From: CAYGZA01 sp964354135
GTDB taxonomy: Bacteria; Planctomycetota; Planctomycetia; Pirellulales; Thermoguttaceae
Length of the DNA stretch: 64,000 nucleotides
NCBI GenBank assembly: GCA_964354135.1
Contig: CAYGZA010000002.1
Span: 14,324-78,323, forward strand
Reading direction: 5' to 3'
Shown in pieces: positions 43,386 to 52,374 of this stretch. The translations under genes and the position numbers were made by a program. Numbering within the stretch: position 1 is the first letter of the stretch; every line of letters begins with the position of its first letter. Under the pieces are notes generated by a model. The model had not been told where the DNA came from and ran no database searches. It worked only from the letters and a program-made list of their open reading frames with translations.

Positions 43386-44176
43386 GGCTTTCGGCTCACT
43401 CCCTGGAAAGCGTCACCGTACTCGTTTTCCTCGACGGGAAACGCCTTGGGGCCCTGCGACGGCGCCCCGAGCGGGCCCCAAAACTCGTCCAGCTCCGCGC
43501 CGCCGCGTGCGCGGACGCCGCTCCGTCGCAGCACTCTCACAACCGTCAAGACGAGTATCTTCAGGTCCAGCCGCAGCGACGGGTGCTCCACGTACCAGAG
43601 ATCCCGCTCGAACCGGGATTCCCAGTCCAGGTCGTTGCGGCCGGCGACCTGGGCCAAGCCGGTGATTCCTGGCCGAACCGCATGCCGCTGCCGTTGCCGC
43701 GCGGTGTACCGCGTCAGGTAGCGCACCGGCAGCGGCCGCGGGCCTACCAACGACATCGTCCCGACCAGCACGTTCCAAAGCTGCGGCAGCTCGTCGAGGC
43801 TGAAGCTCCGCAGGAAGCGGCCGAAGCGGCCCAGACGCAGCGCGTCGGGTAGAAGCTTCCCATCCGCGCCGCGGTCGTTGGTCATGGTGCGGAACTTGTA
43901 CAGGGTGAATGGCCTCTCGCCCAGCCCGGGACGCACTTGGCGGAAGAGGACCGGCCGGCCCAGTCTGACGCGCACGGCGACCGCCACCAGAAGCAAGAGC
44001 GGCGAGAGGGCAAGCAAACCGACCCCCGCCGCCACTATGTCCATGGTACGTTTCAAGACGCGATATCCCCAACCCGCCTTTCCGGCACAGCTTGCAGAAC
44101 TCCAAGGCTGATCCGGCATGGCGACCATTGGCCCCAAGCCTACGTTCCTTCGTTTCTCACCAGGAGAATCGCTCAC
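43382..44176 (-). CDS. PglC/WcaJ-type phosphoglycosyltransferase
   Basis: A 264-residue initiating sugar transferase. It has one membrane helix or reentrant helix (DIVAAGVGLLALSPLLLLVA) and the catalytic DE pair in FSLDELPQLWNVLVGTMSLV, together with VGPRPLPVRYL and GITGLAQVAGRND. It moves a sugar-1-phosphate from a UDP-sugar to undecaprenyl phosphate and so starts the repeat unit. Its short length matches the monotopic PglC class rather than WbaP. The GTG start at 44176 overlaps the upstream stop. With PglF and the PglD-PglE fusion in the same locus, UDP-diNAcBac or a relative is the likely donor. Confidence 0.92.
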   Translation of the reverse strand: MSDSPGEKRRNVGLGPMVAMPDQPWSSASCAGKAGWGYRVLKRTMDIVAAGVGLLALSPLLLLVAVAVRVRLGRPVLFRQVRPGLGERPFTLYKFRTMTNDRGADGKLLPDALRLGRFGRFLRSFSLDELPQLWNVLVGTMSLVGPRPLPVRYLTRYTARQRQRHAVRPGITGLAQVAGRNDLDWESRFERDLWYVEHPSLRLDLKILVLTVVRVLRRSGVRARGGAELDEFWGPLGAPSQGPKAFPVEENEYGDAFQGVSRKP

Positions 44177-45402
44177 GCTGCCATCCGTTTGTCTTTAAGG
44201 TACGGCTCCGGCTGCGCGTCGGTACGGCCCGGGACGGGCATCGGCCGCCCGTTTTCCCGCAGGAGGCGTTCGTACTCCCGACAAAGGGCTTTCCAGATCG
44301 CCTCCGGCTGGAAATCCCGAAGGACCCATTGGCGCCCGGCGCGGCCGTGCCTTTGGCGCAGCTCGGGGTCCTTCAGATACCTGGCGATGGCCTCCACCAG
44401 GGCCGGCACATCGTAGGGCGGGACGAGCGTCCCGGTGGTTCCGTCGCGCACCGCATCGACACATCCCGGGATGCGCGTCGCCACTACGGGAATCTGCATG
44501 GCCGACGCTTCCAGGGGCACGTTGGGCAGGCCCTCCCGGTAGCTGGGCAAGACACACACGTCGACAATCGAAAGAAGCGGGGAGGTGTCCGAAACCATCC
44601 CGACCAAGTGGACGCGACGGTCACGGCGAAGGGCGATCTCAGTCTGCGGCGGCAACGGGTCCCGTGCCTCGAAAGGGCCAACCAGCACCAGATGCGACTT
44701 GGGAAACTCTTCCCGCAGCCTCTGCCACGCCGCCGTCAACTCGACGACTCCCTTATCGCGGACGACGCGCCCGACAAATCCAATGACGGGTGCGGATGGA
44801 CAGATACCCAAGGAAGCGCGCAGTTCCCGCCGGGTCTGTTCGGGAATTCGGGTTGGATTGAAGCGGTTTTCGCAGTCAACCCCGTTGCAGCTCCCCGCCA
44901 AGAGGACCTTGACCTTGTCGGCAGGGCAAAGGCCCTCGGCAAGGGTTACCTCTCGAATCGAAGGGCTGACGCAGAAGACCTGGTGACTCAGCCGGCAGGA
45001 CAGTTTCTCCGTCCAGCGATGGATCGAGAGCTTGATTCCTCGGGCGGTCATCAGCGGCAAGCCGTGGATCGTGTAGACGCGAACGGGTACGCCTGCCAGC
45101 CGGGCGGCCAGCATTCCCAATAGCCCTGCTTTGGGAGTGTGGGCATGGACAATCTGCGGACGGAGCTTGCGAAGCCGCCTCCAGAGGCGGCCTAGCGACA
45201 CAAGATCGCGAAACGGGGTGATGCGGCGGGACATCTCCACGGCATGGACCGGGATCTGCTCTCGTTCTGCAAACCGTCGCAAGTACTCGCCGGGCGACGA
45301 GCATGCATGGACTTCGAATCCCCGTTGCTTCAGGAACCCGATCTGACCGCAGAAAAACGCCCAAAGAGTGGCCGGGACGCTCGTGACGTGGACAAGAATC
45401 AT
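44173..45402 (-). CDS. GT4-family glycosyltransferase
   Basis: A 409-residue glycosyltransferase of the GT-B fold. N-terminal acceptor features include PATLWAFFCGQIGFLKQRGF and IVHAHTPKAGLLGMLAA. The C-terminal donor-binding part has VIGFVGRVVRDKGVVELTAA, LVLVGPFEARDPL and the GT4 EGLPNVPLEASAM block with the catalytic glutamate. ATG 45402 overlaps the upstream stop by 4 bases; the longer upstream reading frame is a shadow. Related enzymes such as PglA add a sugar after PglC, so it may add the second residue. Confidence 0.92.
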   Translation of the reverse strand: MILVHVTSVPATLWAFFCGQIGFLKQRGFEVHACSSPGEYLRRFAEREQIPVHAVEMSRRITPFRDLVSLGRLWRRLRKLRPQIVHAHTPKAGLLGMLAARLAGVPVRVYTIHGLPLMTARGIKLSIHRWTEKLSCRLSHQVFCVSPSIREVTLAEGLCPADKVKVLLAGSCNGVDCENRFNPTRIPEQTRRELRASLGICPSAPVIGFVGRVVRDKGVVELTAAWQRLREEFPKSHLVLVGPFEARDPLPPQTEIALRRDRRVHLVGMVSDTSPLLSIVDVCVLPSYREGLPNVPLEASAMQIPVVATRIPGCVDAVRDGTTGTLVPPYDVPALVEAIARYLKDPELRQRHGRAGRQWVLRDFQPEAIWKALCREYERLLRENGRPMPVPGRTDAQPEPYLKDKRMAA

Positions 45403-46607
45403 GATCTCGCGACTCCGGCGCACCCTCGGGCCTCGGTGCGGGCGCGGAGTGCTCGGCTGCTGCGATGACGGTCGTCGGGGGGAGCCAATTCGAGGTATAG
45501 CTGTGTGATTTCCCGGGCCATCCGTTCGATGCTCAAACGGTCGCGAACGTGTCTTTGTGCGGTGGCGACCCAAGGGTTTCGCCCCGCCTTGGCCGCCTCC
45601 GCTTGCTCAAGAATCAAGTTGGCTGCGGCAGCATAGTTGGGCAGAGGGAACAAGAACCGCTGCTGCTGCGGGGCGACCGATTCGTGATGCGCCGGGATAT
45701 CTGAAGCGACGACGGGCAGCCCCGCGCCTTGGCTCTCCACCAACACGTTGCCGAATCCTTCCGTAACTGAGGGGAAGACGAAGACGTCCGCCGCCGCATA
45801 GTACGGCCAACAGTCGCTTTGCAGCCCTTCGCAGCGGACGTGCCTTTCCAGCCCGCTTTTCCGGCATTGCCGGGCCACTTCGGGGCGAAGGGGACCATCG
45901 CCGACCAAGAGCAAAACGGCGGCCGGCCGCTGCCGCACGACTTCCTCGAGAATGGACAGAAGGCCGAGATGGTTCTTCGGCGCCGAGAAATTGCCGACGT
46001 GCAACAGCACCAGAACGCCGTCGTCCAGTCCCAACCGCCGCCGCGCCTCGCTCCTGCACGGCAGTTCGGTGGGGAACTCCGCGCCGTTGGTGATCACCCG
46101 ATATCGGGCCGGGTTCCGTTCCCAGTGCGGGGCAAACGCTCGAAGATTCTCCTTCGAGTGTCCCACAAAAACCTGCACGTGCTTGTCCATCAGATACCGG
46201 TGCCAGCGCAGCCAAACCTTCCGGACCTGGGCCAACAGCGGGAGCTTCCGCCAATGATACAGCGCCATCGGCATTGCGCTGTGCAGGGAAACGACGACGG
46301 GAACGCCCGTGCGTGCGGCCCCCAGGGCGAAGCCGCCGGAAACGTGGCCGAGATGGGAATGAACCAGGGCATAATCCCTTTCCGCGAGGATACGCTGGAT
46401 GTCCGTTGCGGTGCGGCAGCAGTTGGGACTCTTGGGGATTCGCCGGATGGCACATCCCAGGGCGGCGAAGTCGGCGTCCAGCACACCCGGACCGAGGCAG
46501 CAGAAGTCCGTATGGATGCCTTCGCGAATCAGCCGCGGAAGCAAGCGAAGCCTGGTGACTTCGATGCCTCCGCGGTTGAGCCAGTTCACGACGCAGAGGA
46601 TTCGCAT
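45399..46607 (-). CDS. GT4-family glycosyltransferase
   Basis: A 402-residue GT4-type glycosyltransferase. It opens MRILCVVNWLNRGGIEVTRL; acceptor-side features are LVHSHLGHVSGGFALGAA, and the donor-side block is SVTEGFGNVLVESQGAGLPV with VGDGPLRPEVARQ before it. ATG 46607 fits the family opening. It overlaps the O-antigen ligase-like gene upstream by 22 bases and the next GT4 gene downstream by 4 bases, so translation is likely coupled. It should add one sugar of the repeat unit; the donor is unknown. Confidence 0.92.
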   Translation of the reverse strand: MRILCVVNWLNRGGIEVTRLRLLPRLIREGIHTDFCCLGPGVLDADFAALGCAIRRIPKSPNCCRTATDIQRILAERDYALVHSHLGHVSGGFALGAARTGVPVVVSLHSAMPMALYHWRKLPLLAQVRKVWLRWHRYLMDKHVQVFVGHSKENLRAFAPHWERNPARYRVITNGAEFPTELPCRSEARRRLGLDDGVLVLLHVGNFSAPKNHLGLLSILEEVVRQRPAAVLLLVGDGPLRPEVARQCRKSGLERHVRCEGLQSDCWPYYAAADVFVFPSVTEGFGNVLVESQGAGLPVVASDIPAHHESVAPQQQRFLFPLPNYAAAANLILEQAEAAKAGRNPWVATAQRHVRDRLSIERMAREITQLYLELAPPDDRHRSSRALRARTEARGCAGVARS

Positions 46608-47857
46608 CGGCTGAAGTCCAATCGTTTGTCGAAGGCCGCGGCACTGAAGATGCCGTAGAGAAACAGCAGGGCAAAATCCCATCCCCCGGACATGCTGGCC
46701 AGGGCAAGGTACGCGAGCAACCCTGCCCGGCCCGCTTGCCGGATCTTGCTCCGCCGCTTCAGCAGCAATCCCGAGAGCGCCGCCAAGCCGGGCAGCAGGA
46801 TCATTAGGGCAAACGCCGGCACTCCCCCTTTGAACCAGGGGGCCAGGACGCCGACGTGCGGGGCGACGGCAAGTCCGTCAAGGTGCGCTTGCACGTTCGA
46901 GTCAAACCGGCTGCCGAAACCCCGCCCCAGCCACCTCTCGTCCGCGCTGGCCAGGTCGTGAAACATCATCTCCAGCTCCACGTAACGCGCTTCGTCCGCC
47001 ATCGTTGTCCCCACTAAGCGATCGAAGAGCAAGCTGCGCTGCAGGGTTTCCAGGGCACCTGTCTGACCTGCCGCCAGCACCACGACTACGGCAAGCACCA
47101 GGACGAGTGCAGAAAAAAGCGGGTCTCTGACGACTGCCCAATAGGCCAGCAAGATGCTCGCGATTCCCGCGATTAGCAGCGATCGGGTGGCGGAAATGTA
47201 GGCCGCAAACAGCACGCCGGTGATCCCCAGGCACGCCGGGAGGGCTTTGCATAAGCCGTCCAGTCCCGGGCATCCGCCGCGGGCCGAAGCGAACCAGAAC
47301 GGAAAGGCCACGACGACGAACCCGGCGGTGTAGAATAGCGCCGAGCAATACCTTCGATCGCTCTCAACCACCGGCGGAACGAAGCCCGAGACCAATCCGA
47401 TCAAGTTCACCGCCAAGAGGACTGCGGCGATCGAGCCCCACAGATGAACGGTCCGGACCGCTGCGGCGGCAGAGCGGCGCTCGCTCCAGGCCAACCCCAA
47501 GAGGAACCCGCAATACACGGACGCATCGACGACCCACCACTTCGTTTCCGCTTCCCGCCGGAAGCCAACGGCCGCCATGAACAGGCCGAGGAGGATCGCC
47601 GCCGCAAGCCGCCGGGAGAGCCGCTGCCGGTTGGCGCTCACCACAACCTCAATCAACATGCTGGCCGCGGCCGCATAGAACAGGGCGAATGCCAGCGGAA
47701 CCTCGCCCACGTACATCTTCTCGAAAACGGTCTCCGGCAGCCCGATCACGACGAGCATGGCCGCCAGCAGGAGATCGGTCAGTCTGGACGCCGTGCCCCA
47801 GGTGAACGAGCCGGTTCGGCCGGGGTATCCCGCGCGAGAGAGGGTGGCTTGCGTCAC
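46586..47857 (-). CDS. O-antigen polymerase/ligase-like membrane protein
   Basis: A 423-residue protein with about ten membrane helices (LTDLLLAAMLVVIGLPETV, AAAILLGLFMAAVGFRRE, IAAVLLAVNLIGLVSGFV, YFTAGFVVVAF-type segments) and a soluble loop (SLLFDRLVGTTMADEARYVE). The helix pattern and the loop near the C-terminus fit the Wzy/WaaL family. It probably polymerises repeat units in the periplasm or ligates the chain. GTG 47857 overlaps the upstream stop by 4 bases (GTGA). A second, larger member of this family is encoded at 55733-58480. Confidence 0.78.
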   Translation of the reverse strand: MTQATLSRAGYPGRTGSFTWGTASRLTDLLLAAMLVVIGLPETVFEKMYVGEVPLAFALFYAAAASMLIEVVVSANRQRLSRRLAAAILLGLFMAAVGFRREAETKWWVVDASVYCGFLLGLAWSERRSAAAAVRTVHLWGSIAAVLLAVNLIGLVSGFVPPVVESDRRYCSALFYTAGFVVVAFPFWFASARGGCPGLDGLCKALPACLGITGVLFAAYISATRSLLIAGIASILLAYWAVVRDPLFSALVLVLAVVVVLAAGQTGALETLQRSLLFDRLVGTTMADEARYVELEMMFHDLASADERWLGRGFGSRFDSNVQAHLDGLAVAPHVGVLAPWFKGGVPAFALMILLPGLAALSGLLLKRRSKIRQAGRAGLLAYLALASMSGGWDFALLFLYGIFSAAAFDKRLDFSRCESSAS

Positions 47858-48702
47858 GACTGAGAACGCAAATGGACTTGAAGGGACGGAAACTCGACCA
47901 TTCCCAGGGCCCGCTGCGACCACCGCCAGGCCTTCACCGAAAGGCTCGGCAGGCGGTATCGCCAATAGAGGAGCTTTCTTAGCAGGACCGGATAACGGTC
48001 GCCCCCAAACCGTTCCGCAAACCGGATCGCTTCGTTGTGGCGGACGTCCTGAATCCGCGCCGACTTGGCTTCCCCGTGGATGCGGAAGCAGGCCAACAGT
48101 TCGGGAAGCCGGCCAAGCGGCCGGCGCTGAGCCAGCCGCGTGAAGAGGTCCCGGTCCATGATGAACTGGAGGGAGCGGTCGATCCCGCCCACCGCCTCGT
48201 ATGCTGCGCGGCGCCAGAACGTGGCCGGCTGGAAGACGCCGTCCTGCTCGTAGAACCGAAAGCGGTTGAATGTCGCCCGCACGCCCAACGTGTACGTTCC
48301 GGGACCGCGGAGCGGCCGGTCGAACTCATCGATGCAGTAGGCCCCGCCGCTGATTGCCTCTGCGCCGGGATGGGATGCGAAGTACCGCGCGACCTTCGAC
48401 AAAGCCCCCGGGAGAAACAGATCGTCCGAGTTCAGCCAGCAAAGGATATCCCCGGTGCTCCGCTCAAACCCCTTGGCGATCGCGTCCGCCTGGCCGTTGT
48501 CTCTCTCCGAACACCAATGGGCCAGGCGGTCGGCGTGCTTGCGGATGATCTCCACGCTGCCGTCCGTGCTCCCCCCGTCGATCACGAGGTATTCCACGTG
48601 CGGATGGTCCTGGGCAAGGACCGAGCGGATCGTGGCTTCCAGGTACCGGGCCTGGTTGAAGCTCGGGGTCACTACCGAGACGAGAAGGTCCGTCGGGGGC
48701 AT
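47854..48702 (-). CDS. GT2-family glycosyltransferase
   Basis: A 282-residue GT-A glycosyltransferase. The N-terminal nucleotide-binding motifs are SVVTPSFNQARYLEATIRSV and YLVIDGGSTDGSVEII; the metal-binding DxD is in CWLNSDDLFLPGAL; the ED-type acceptor region is GGIDRSLQFIMDRDLFTRLA. It adds a sugar to the lipid-linked repeat unit. ATG 48702 is preferred to TTG 48708. It is the first minus-strand gene after the plus-strand carbamoyltransferase, so it may start a new transcript; no clear promoter was seen. Confidence 0.92.
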   Translation of the reverse strand: MPPTDLLVSVVTPSFNQARYLEATIRSVLAQDHPHVEYLVIDGGSTDGSVEIIRKHADRLAHWCSERDNGQADAIAKGFERSTGDILCWLNSDDLFLPGALSKVARYFASHPGAEAISGGAYCIDEFDRPLRGPGTYTLGVRATFNRFRFYEQDGVFQPATFWRRAAYEAVGGIDRSLQFIMDRDLFTRLAQRRPLGRLPELLACFRIHGEAKSARIQDVRHNEAIRFAERFGGDRYPVLLRKLLYWRYRLPSLSVKAWRWSQRALGMVEFPSLQVHLRSQS

Positions 48703-48908
48703 CGTCAATTGCGAACGATCCAGAAAGAACCGGGCTCACGCTCGGGCTGCCGCGCAAGAACGGGGCAGCGGCCGGCCCTCCGAGGAATGCCGGCCACGAG
48801 GATGCTTCTTGCGTCCGGGGCGGATAGCCAGTCGAAGGACTTCATGGTAAGTTGGTCGTCGTTTTGGGTCCGGGGCCGCGAGCAAGTCCCTTTCGACAGA
48901 GAGCAAGC

Positions 48909-50630
48909 ATGAAAGTCCTGGGAATACACATCGGCCACGACAGCAGCGCGGCCTTGGTGGTGGACGGACGCATCGTAGCGGACGTGGCCGAGGAGAGATT
49001 CACCCGCACGAAGCACTACTGCGGGCTGCCCCTGCACTCGATCGCCTATTGCCTGAAATCCCAAGGGCTGGCGATCGGCGATGTCGACGCGGTGGCGGTG
49101 CCGTCGAAGCACGGCGTGCCGAGCCTGAACTTCCTGCTCGATTTGAAGGGGCCGAAGCGGGAGCGCACGGCCAAGATGCACCGGGCCCTGGAGTTCGTGC
49201 GGGAGATCCTGAAGAAGCCCGACGCCAAGCCGCCGCTTTACGTCAAGAACTTCCCGCTCCAGGCCCGCACGGAGATCGTACACGTCGAGCATCACCTGGC
49301 GCACGCCGCCTCGGCCTACTACACCAGCGGCACGCGCGAGAAGCAGTTGATCGCGACCCTGGACGGGGCTGGAGACGGGGTGTCGGTCGCCCTTTGGCGA
49401 GGGGAGAGGGGCAAGATCACCCGCCTGCAGGTGTTTCCCACATCGGCCTCGCTCGGCTGGTTCTACAGCAACGTGACCGAGGCGCTGGGCTGGTGGCACG
49501 GCGACGGCGAGGGGAAGACCATGGGCCTGGCCCCCTACGGCGATCATACGGGGTGCCAAGGCGTGCTCGACAAGTTCACGCCCAAGTTCTCGCGCGGGGA
49601 GGTGCTGGAGCACCACGATTTCGGCCAGAACTACTATTGGAACGAGAACGGCGCCCTCCAGTGGCACTTCGACGAGGCCTGCGAGATCCGCGACTTGGTC
49701 GACCGATACGGACGCGAGCACGTCGCCGCCGAAGCCCAGCGCGTGCTGGAGGAGCAGGTCCAGCAGATCGTCTTCCCCTGGATGGAGTCGGAGCAGACCC
49801 GCAACCTCTCTACGGCCGGCGGCGTGATGCTCAACGTCAAGCTCAACCAGCGCCTCTGGGAATCCGGCCGCATCGACCGGCATCACACCTTCCCCAACGC
49901 GGGCGACTCGGGGCTCGCGGTGGGCGCGGCGCTTTACGTCTATTACCAGGCCAACCGCGGCGCACCGATCCACCCGATCGAGGACTTGTATTGGGGCCCC
50001 GCCTACACCGACCGGGAAATCGAGGAGGCACTCAAGCTGCGGCACATCCCCTATCGCCGCGTGGACGACGCGGAGCAGTGGGCGGCCGCGCAATTGGCCG
50101 ACGACAAGATCGTGGCCTGGTTCCAGGGCCGCATGGAAAGCGGTCCCCGCGCCCTCGGCGCACGCTCCATTCTGATGAGCGCCAACCGGCCCGAAAACAA
50201 GGACGTCATCAATGCCCGCGTGAAGTTCCGCGAGGCCTTTCGCCCTTTCTGCCCGTCGCTGCTTTGGGAGCGCAAGGCGGAATACCTGGAGAAGCCCCGC
50301 GACGAGTTCTTCATGATCACCTCGTTCACCTGCACGCCCCAAAAACGCCAGAAGGTGCCGGCCGTGGTCCACGCCGATCACACCTTGCGCCCCCAGACGG
50401 TGAAAAAGGAATTCGCCCCGAAGTTCTGGCGGTTGCTTCACGAATTCGAGAAGATCACGGGCGAGGGTCTGCTATTGAACACGTCCTTCAACGTCATGGG
50501 CGAGCCCATCGTCACCCACCCGCGCGACGCCATCCGCTGCTTCTTCGACAACGGGCTGGACTGCCTCGTGTTGGAGGATTTCGTTCTGGAGAAATCCGCG
50601 ATCGGCTCTCAGGTCATGCGACAAGCCTGA
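48909..50630 (+). CDS. NodU/CmcH-type carbamoyltransferase
   Basis: A 573-residue carbamoyltransferase. The N-terminal Kae1-like part starts KVLGIHIGHDSSAALVVDG and has HVEHHLAHAASAYYTSG, whose histidines bind metal, with a further ATP-binding block GWFYSNVTEALGW and GDGEGKTMGLAPYG. The C-terminal half has GRMESGPRALGARSILM and NTSFNVMGEPIV, marks of the family. It transfers carbamoyl from carbamoyl phosphate through carbamoyl-AMP to a sugar hydroxyl. It is the only plus-strand gene in the polysaccharide locus; its 3' end overlaps the oppositely directed acetyltransferase by 17 bases. Confidence 0.95.
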   Translation: MKVLGIHIGHDSSAALVVDGRIVADVAEERFTRTKHYCGLPLHSIAYCLKSQGLAIGDVDAVAVPSKHGVPSLNFLLDLKGPKRERTAKMHRALEFVREILKKPDAKPPLYVKNFPLQARTEIVHVEHHLAHAASAYYTSGTREKQLIATLDGAGDGVSVALWRGERGKITRLQVFPTSASLGWFYSNVTEALGWWHGDGEGKTMGLAPYGDHTGCQGVLDKFTPKFSRGEVLEHHDFGQNYYWNENGALQWHFDEACEIRDLVDRYGREHVAAEAQRVLEEQVQQIVFPWMESEQTRNLSTAGGVMLNVKLNQRLWESGRIDRHHTFPNAGDSGLAVGAALYVYYQANRGAPIHPIEDLYWGPAYTDREIEEALKLRHIPYRRVDDAEQWAAAQLADDKIVAWFQGRMESGPRALGARSILMSANRPENKDVINARVKFREAFRPFCPSLLWERKAEYLEKPRDEFFMITSFTCTPQKRQKVPAVVHADHTLRPQTVKKEFAPKFWRLLHEFEKITGEGLLLNTSFNVMGEPIVTHPRDAIRCFFDNGLDCLVLEDFVLEKSAIGSQVMRQA

Positions 50631-51216
50631 GTCTTCGCTCGGGCCAAGATCGGATCACGCGAAGCTTGATGAACCGGCACGGGTTGCCGCCCCAAACCGT
50701 CATCGGCGGCAGGTCGTTGACCACCACGCTGCCGGCCGCGGCCACGGCGCCTTCGTGCAGGGTCACTCCCGGCCCGACAAAACAACCCGCGCAAACCCAG
50801 CACCCGTCCTTCAGATGAATCTCTCCCGTGATGAGCCCGAAGGCGGGGTCCGAAATGTCGTGGCTTCCCGTGCAAAGCACGGCCCCCTGGCTGACGCAGA
50901 CGTTGTTGCCGATCACGATTGGCACCAGGGCGTACAGATCGGCACCCTCTCCGATCCACACGTGGTTGCCGATTCGGAGATTCCACGGACCAAGGATCCT
51001 GCACGGCTGCACCGTGGCGCCGCGGCCCACGCGGGCCCCGAACAGCCGCAGGAGCCCGACGCGGAGGGCATTGAAAAGCCGGCCGCCGGTAATTCCCGTG
51101 GGCAGGTGCCGCAAGAGGGGCAACCCGAAGAGCCGCCAGAGATTGGCCGCCCAACGATGCCGTCCCAGGTCGAGCGAGCTGCGGAACGTCGACAGATCAA
51201 TGTCGCGCCAGTCCAT
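50614..51216 (-). CDS. WcaF-like hexapeptide acetyltransferase
   Basis: A 200-residue acetyltransferase. It opens with DWRDIDLSTFRSSLDLGRHR and, from about residue 65, has a left-handed beta-helix of hexapeptide repeats (LRIGNHVWIGEGADLYALVP, VIGNNVCVSQGAVLCTGSHD, AAAGSVVVNDLPPMTVWGGN). The histidine in GSHDI is the usual catalytic base. It acetylates a sugar of the polymer, as WcaF does in colanic acid. ATG 51216 is clear. Its stop lies inside the end of the carbamoyltransferase gene on the other strand. The 252 bases upstream (51217-51468) show no gene. Confidence 0.9.
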   Translation of the reverse strand: MDWRDIDLSTFRSSLDLGRHRWAANLWRLFGLPLLRHLPTGITGGRLFNALRVGLLRLFGARVGRGATVQPCRILGPWNLRIGNHVWIGEGADLYALVPIVIGNNVCVSQGAVLCTGSHDISDPAFGLITGEIHLKDGCWVCAGCFVGPGVTLHEGAVAAAGSVVVNDLPPMTVWGGNPCRFIKLRVIRSWPERRLRLVA

Positions 51217-51468
51217 GTTACGGAACGTCGGCGCGACGTCAGGGGACCCTTCACGGAAATCGGCATTTCGCCCAAATTACCCAACGGGTTGTGGTGTACG
51301 TGACTCATACCCCCAAGCGATGCCACATGCGGGCCGTGTCGAGGCACCAAGCACGCCTTCTCTCACGTGGGGTGCAAAGCAACCCTCGGCTCCGAGGCGG
51401 GCAGATTGCCTGGTGAATGTCCATTGCCGACCCGCGCTTTCTTGGTCGATCTCGTGCGGCAGCCGCGG

Positions 51469-52374
51469 CTACGCCGCGCGACGCGGCGGAGCGGCCGCAG
51501 GAAGAAGCCGCGCCTCGGCCAGCCGCCTGTGCGAAATCGCATTGAAGAAAAACACATTGGGCGGCAGCGTTCCCTCCTTGAGCCTTCGACGGGCCTGTTG
51601 ATCCACCGCCGCCAGGCCACCCGGTCCGGCCATCCAGTAGGCTCGGAAACCCCATGACTCCGAGAGCGACAACGTTTCCAGGGTGGAATGGCCGCACTGC
51701 CGGGCGGCGGGCTCGTAGAGCTCCACCATTAAGGCCAAATCGTTGCCCAGGCGTAGAAGACCTTGCCCGCCCTGAAGCACCTGGTGTTCGAAACCTTCTA
51801 CGTCGATCTTCACGAAGCAGCCGCCGTCAAGGGGCACACCGGCAAGGCACCGGTCCATGGTCGTCGTGGGAACGTCGATCGCGCCGGCCGCCTCCACCTT
51901 GCCGAGCGCCAACGGCGCGGCGAGCGAGTTGTACACGTCGCTCCCTTCGGGGTAGACGTACATCGAGGCCGTTCCCTCTTTCTCGGCCAGGGCACAGCAG
52001 CGGCACTCGACGGTCTGTTGCAGCCGGTTCAGGCGGACGTTCTCTTCCAAGAGGGCGAACGTCGCAGGGGTCGGCTCGAAGGCAAGCACGCGGCCGCGGG
52101 GGCCGACCCTGCGCGCGAAGAGACAGGTATACAGGCCGAGATTCGCTCCCACGTCGAGGATGGTCATGCCCGGGCGGATCAGCCGGTCGAGAATCGTGCG
52201 CTCCGTGTGCTCGAAGGCGTTGGCGTAGATATCCTCACCGAGGCGGCCGCGGGAGCCGAATCGCAGCCGCACGCCCGCGCAGCGGGACTCAACGAGGTGC
52301 GGAGGCCGCCACGCGTGCAACGCGCGGTAGAGCCCCCGCTTGAGAATCCGCAGCCAGCGCGGATCCGGCCGCAT
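51469..52374 (-). CDS. FkbM-family methyltransferase
   Basis: A 301-residue methyltransferase of the FkbM type. Motif I is MTILDVGANLGLYTCLFARR, followed by RGRVLAFEPTPATFALLEEN and the C-terminal FVKIDVEGFEHQVLQGGQ block that defines the family. It probably O-methylates a sugar in the polymer. ATG 52374 lies inside the flippase gene, giving an 86-base overlap, so its translation is probably linked to that gene; an internal start would cut the N-terminus conserved in the family. Confidence 0.9.
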   Translation of the reverse strand: MRPDPRWLRILKRGLYRALHAWRPPHLVESRCAGVRLRFGSRGRLGEDIYANAFEHTERTILDRLIRPGMTILDVGANLGLYTCLFARRVGPRGRVLAFEPTPATFALLEENVRLNRLQQTVECRCCALAEKEGTASMYVYPEGSDVYNSLAAPLALGKVEAAGAIDVPTTTMDRCLAGVPLDGGCFVKIDVEGFEHQVLQGGQGLLRLGNDLALMVELYEPAARQCGHSTLETLSLSESWGFRAYWMAGPGGLAAVDQQARRRLKEGTLPPNVFFFNAISHRRLAEARLLPAAAPPRRAA

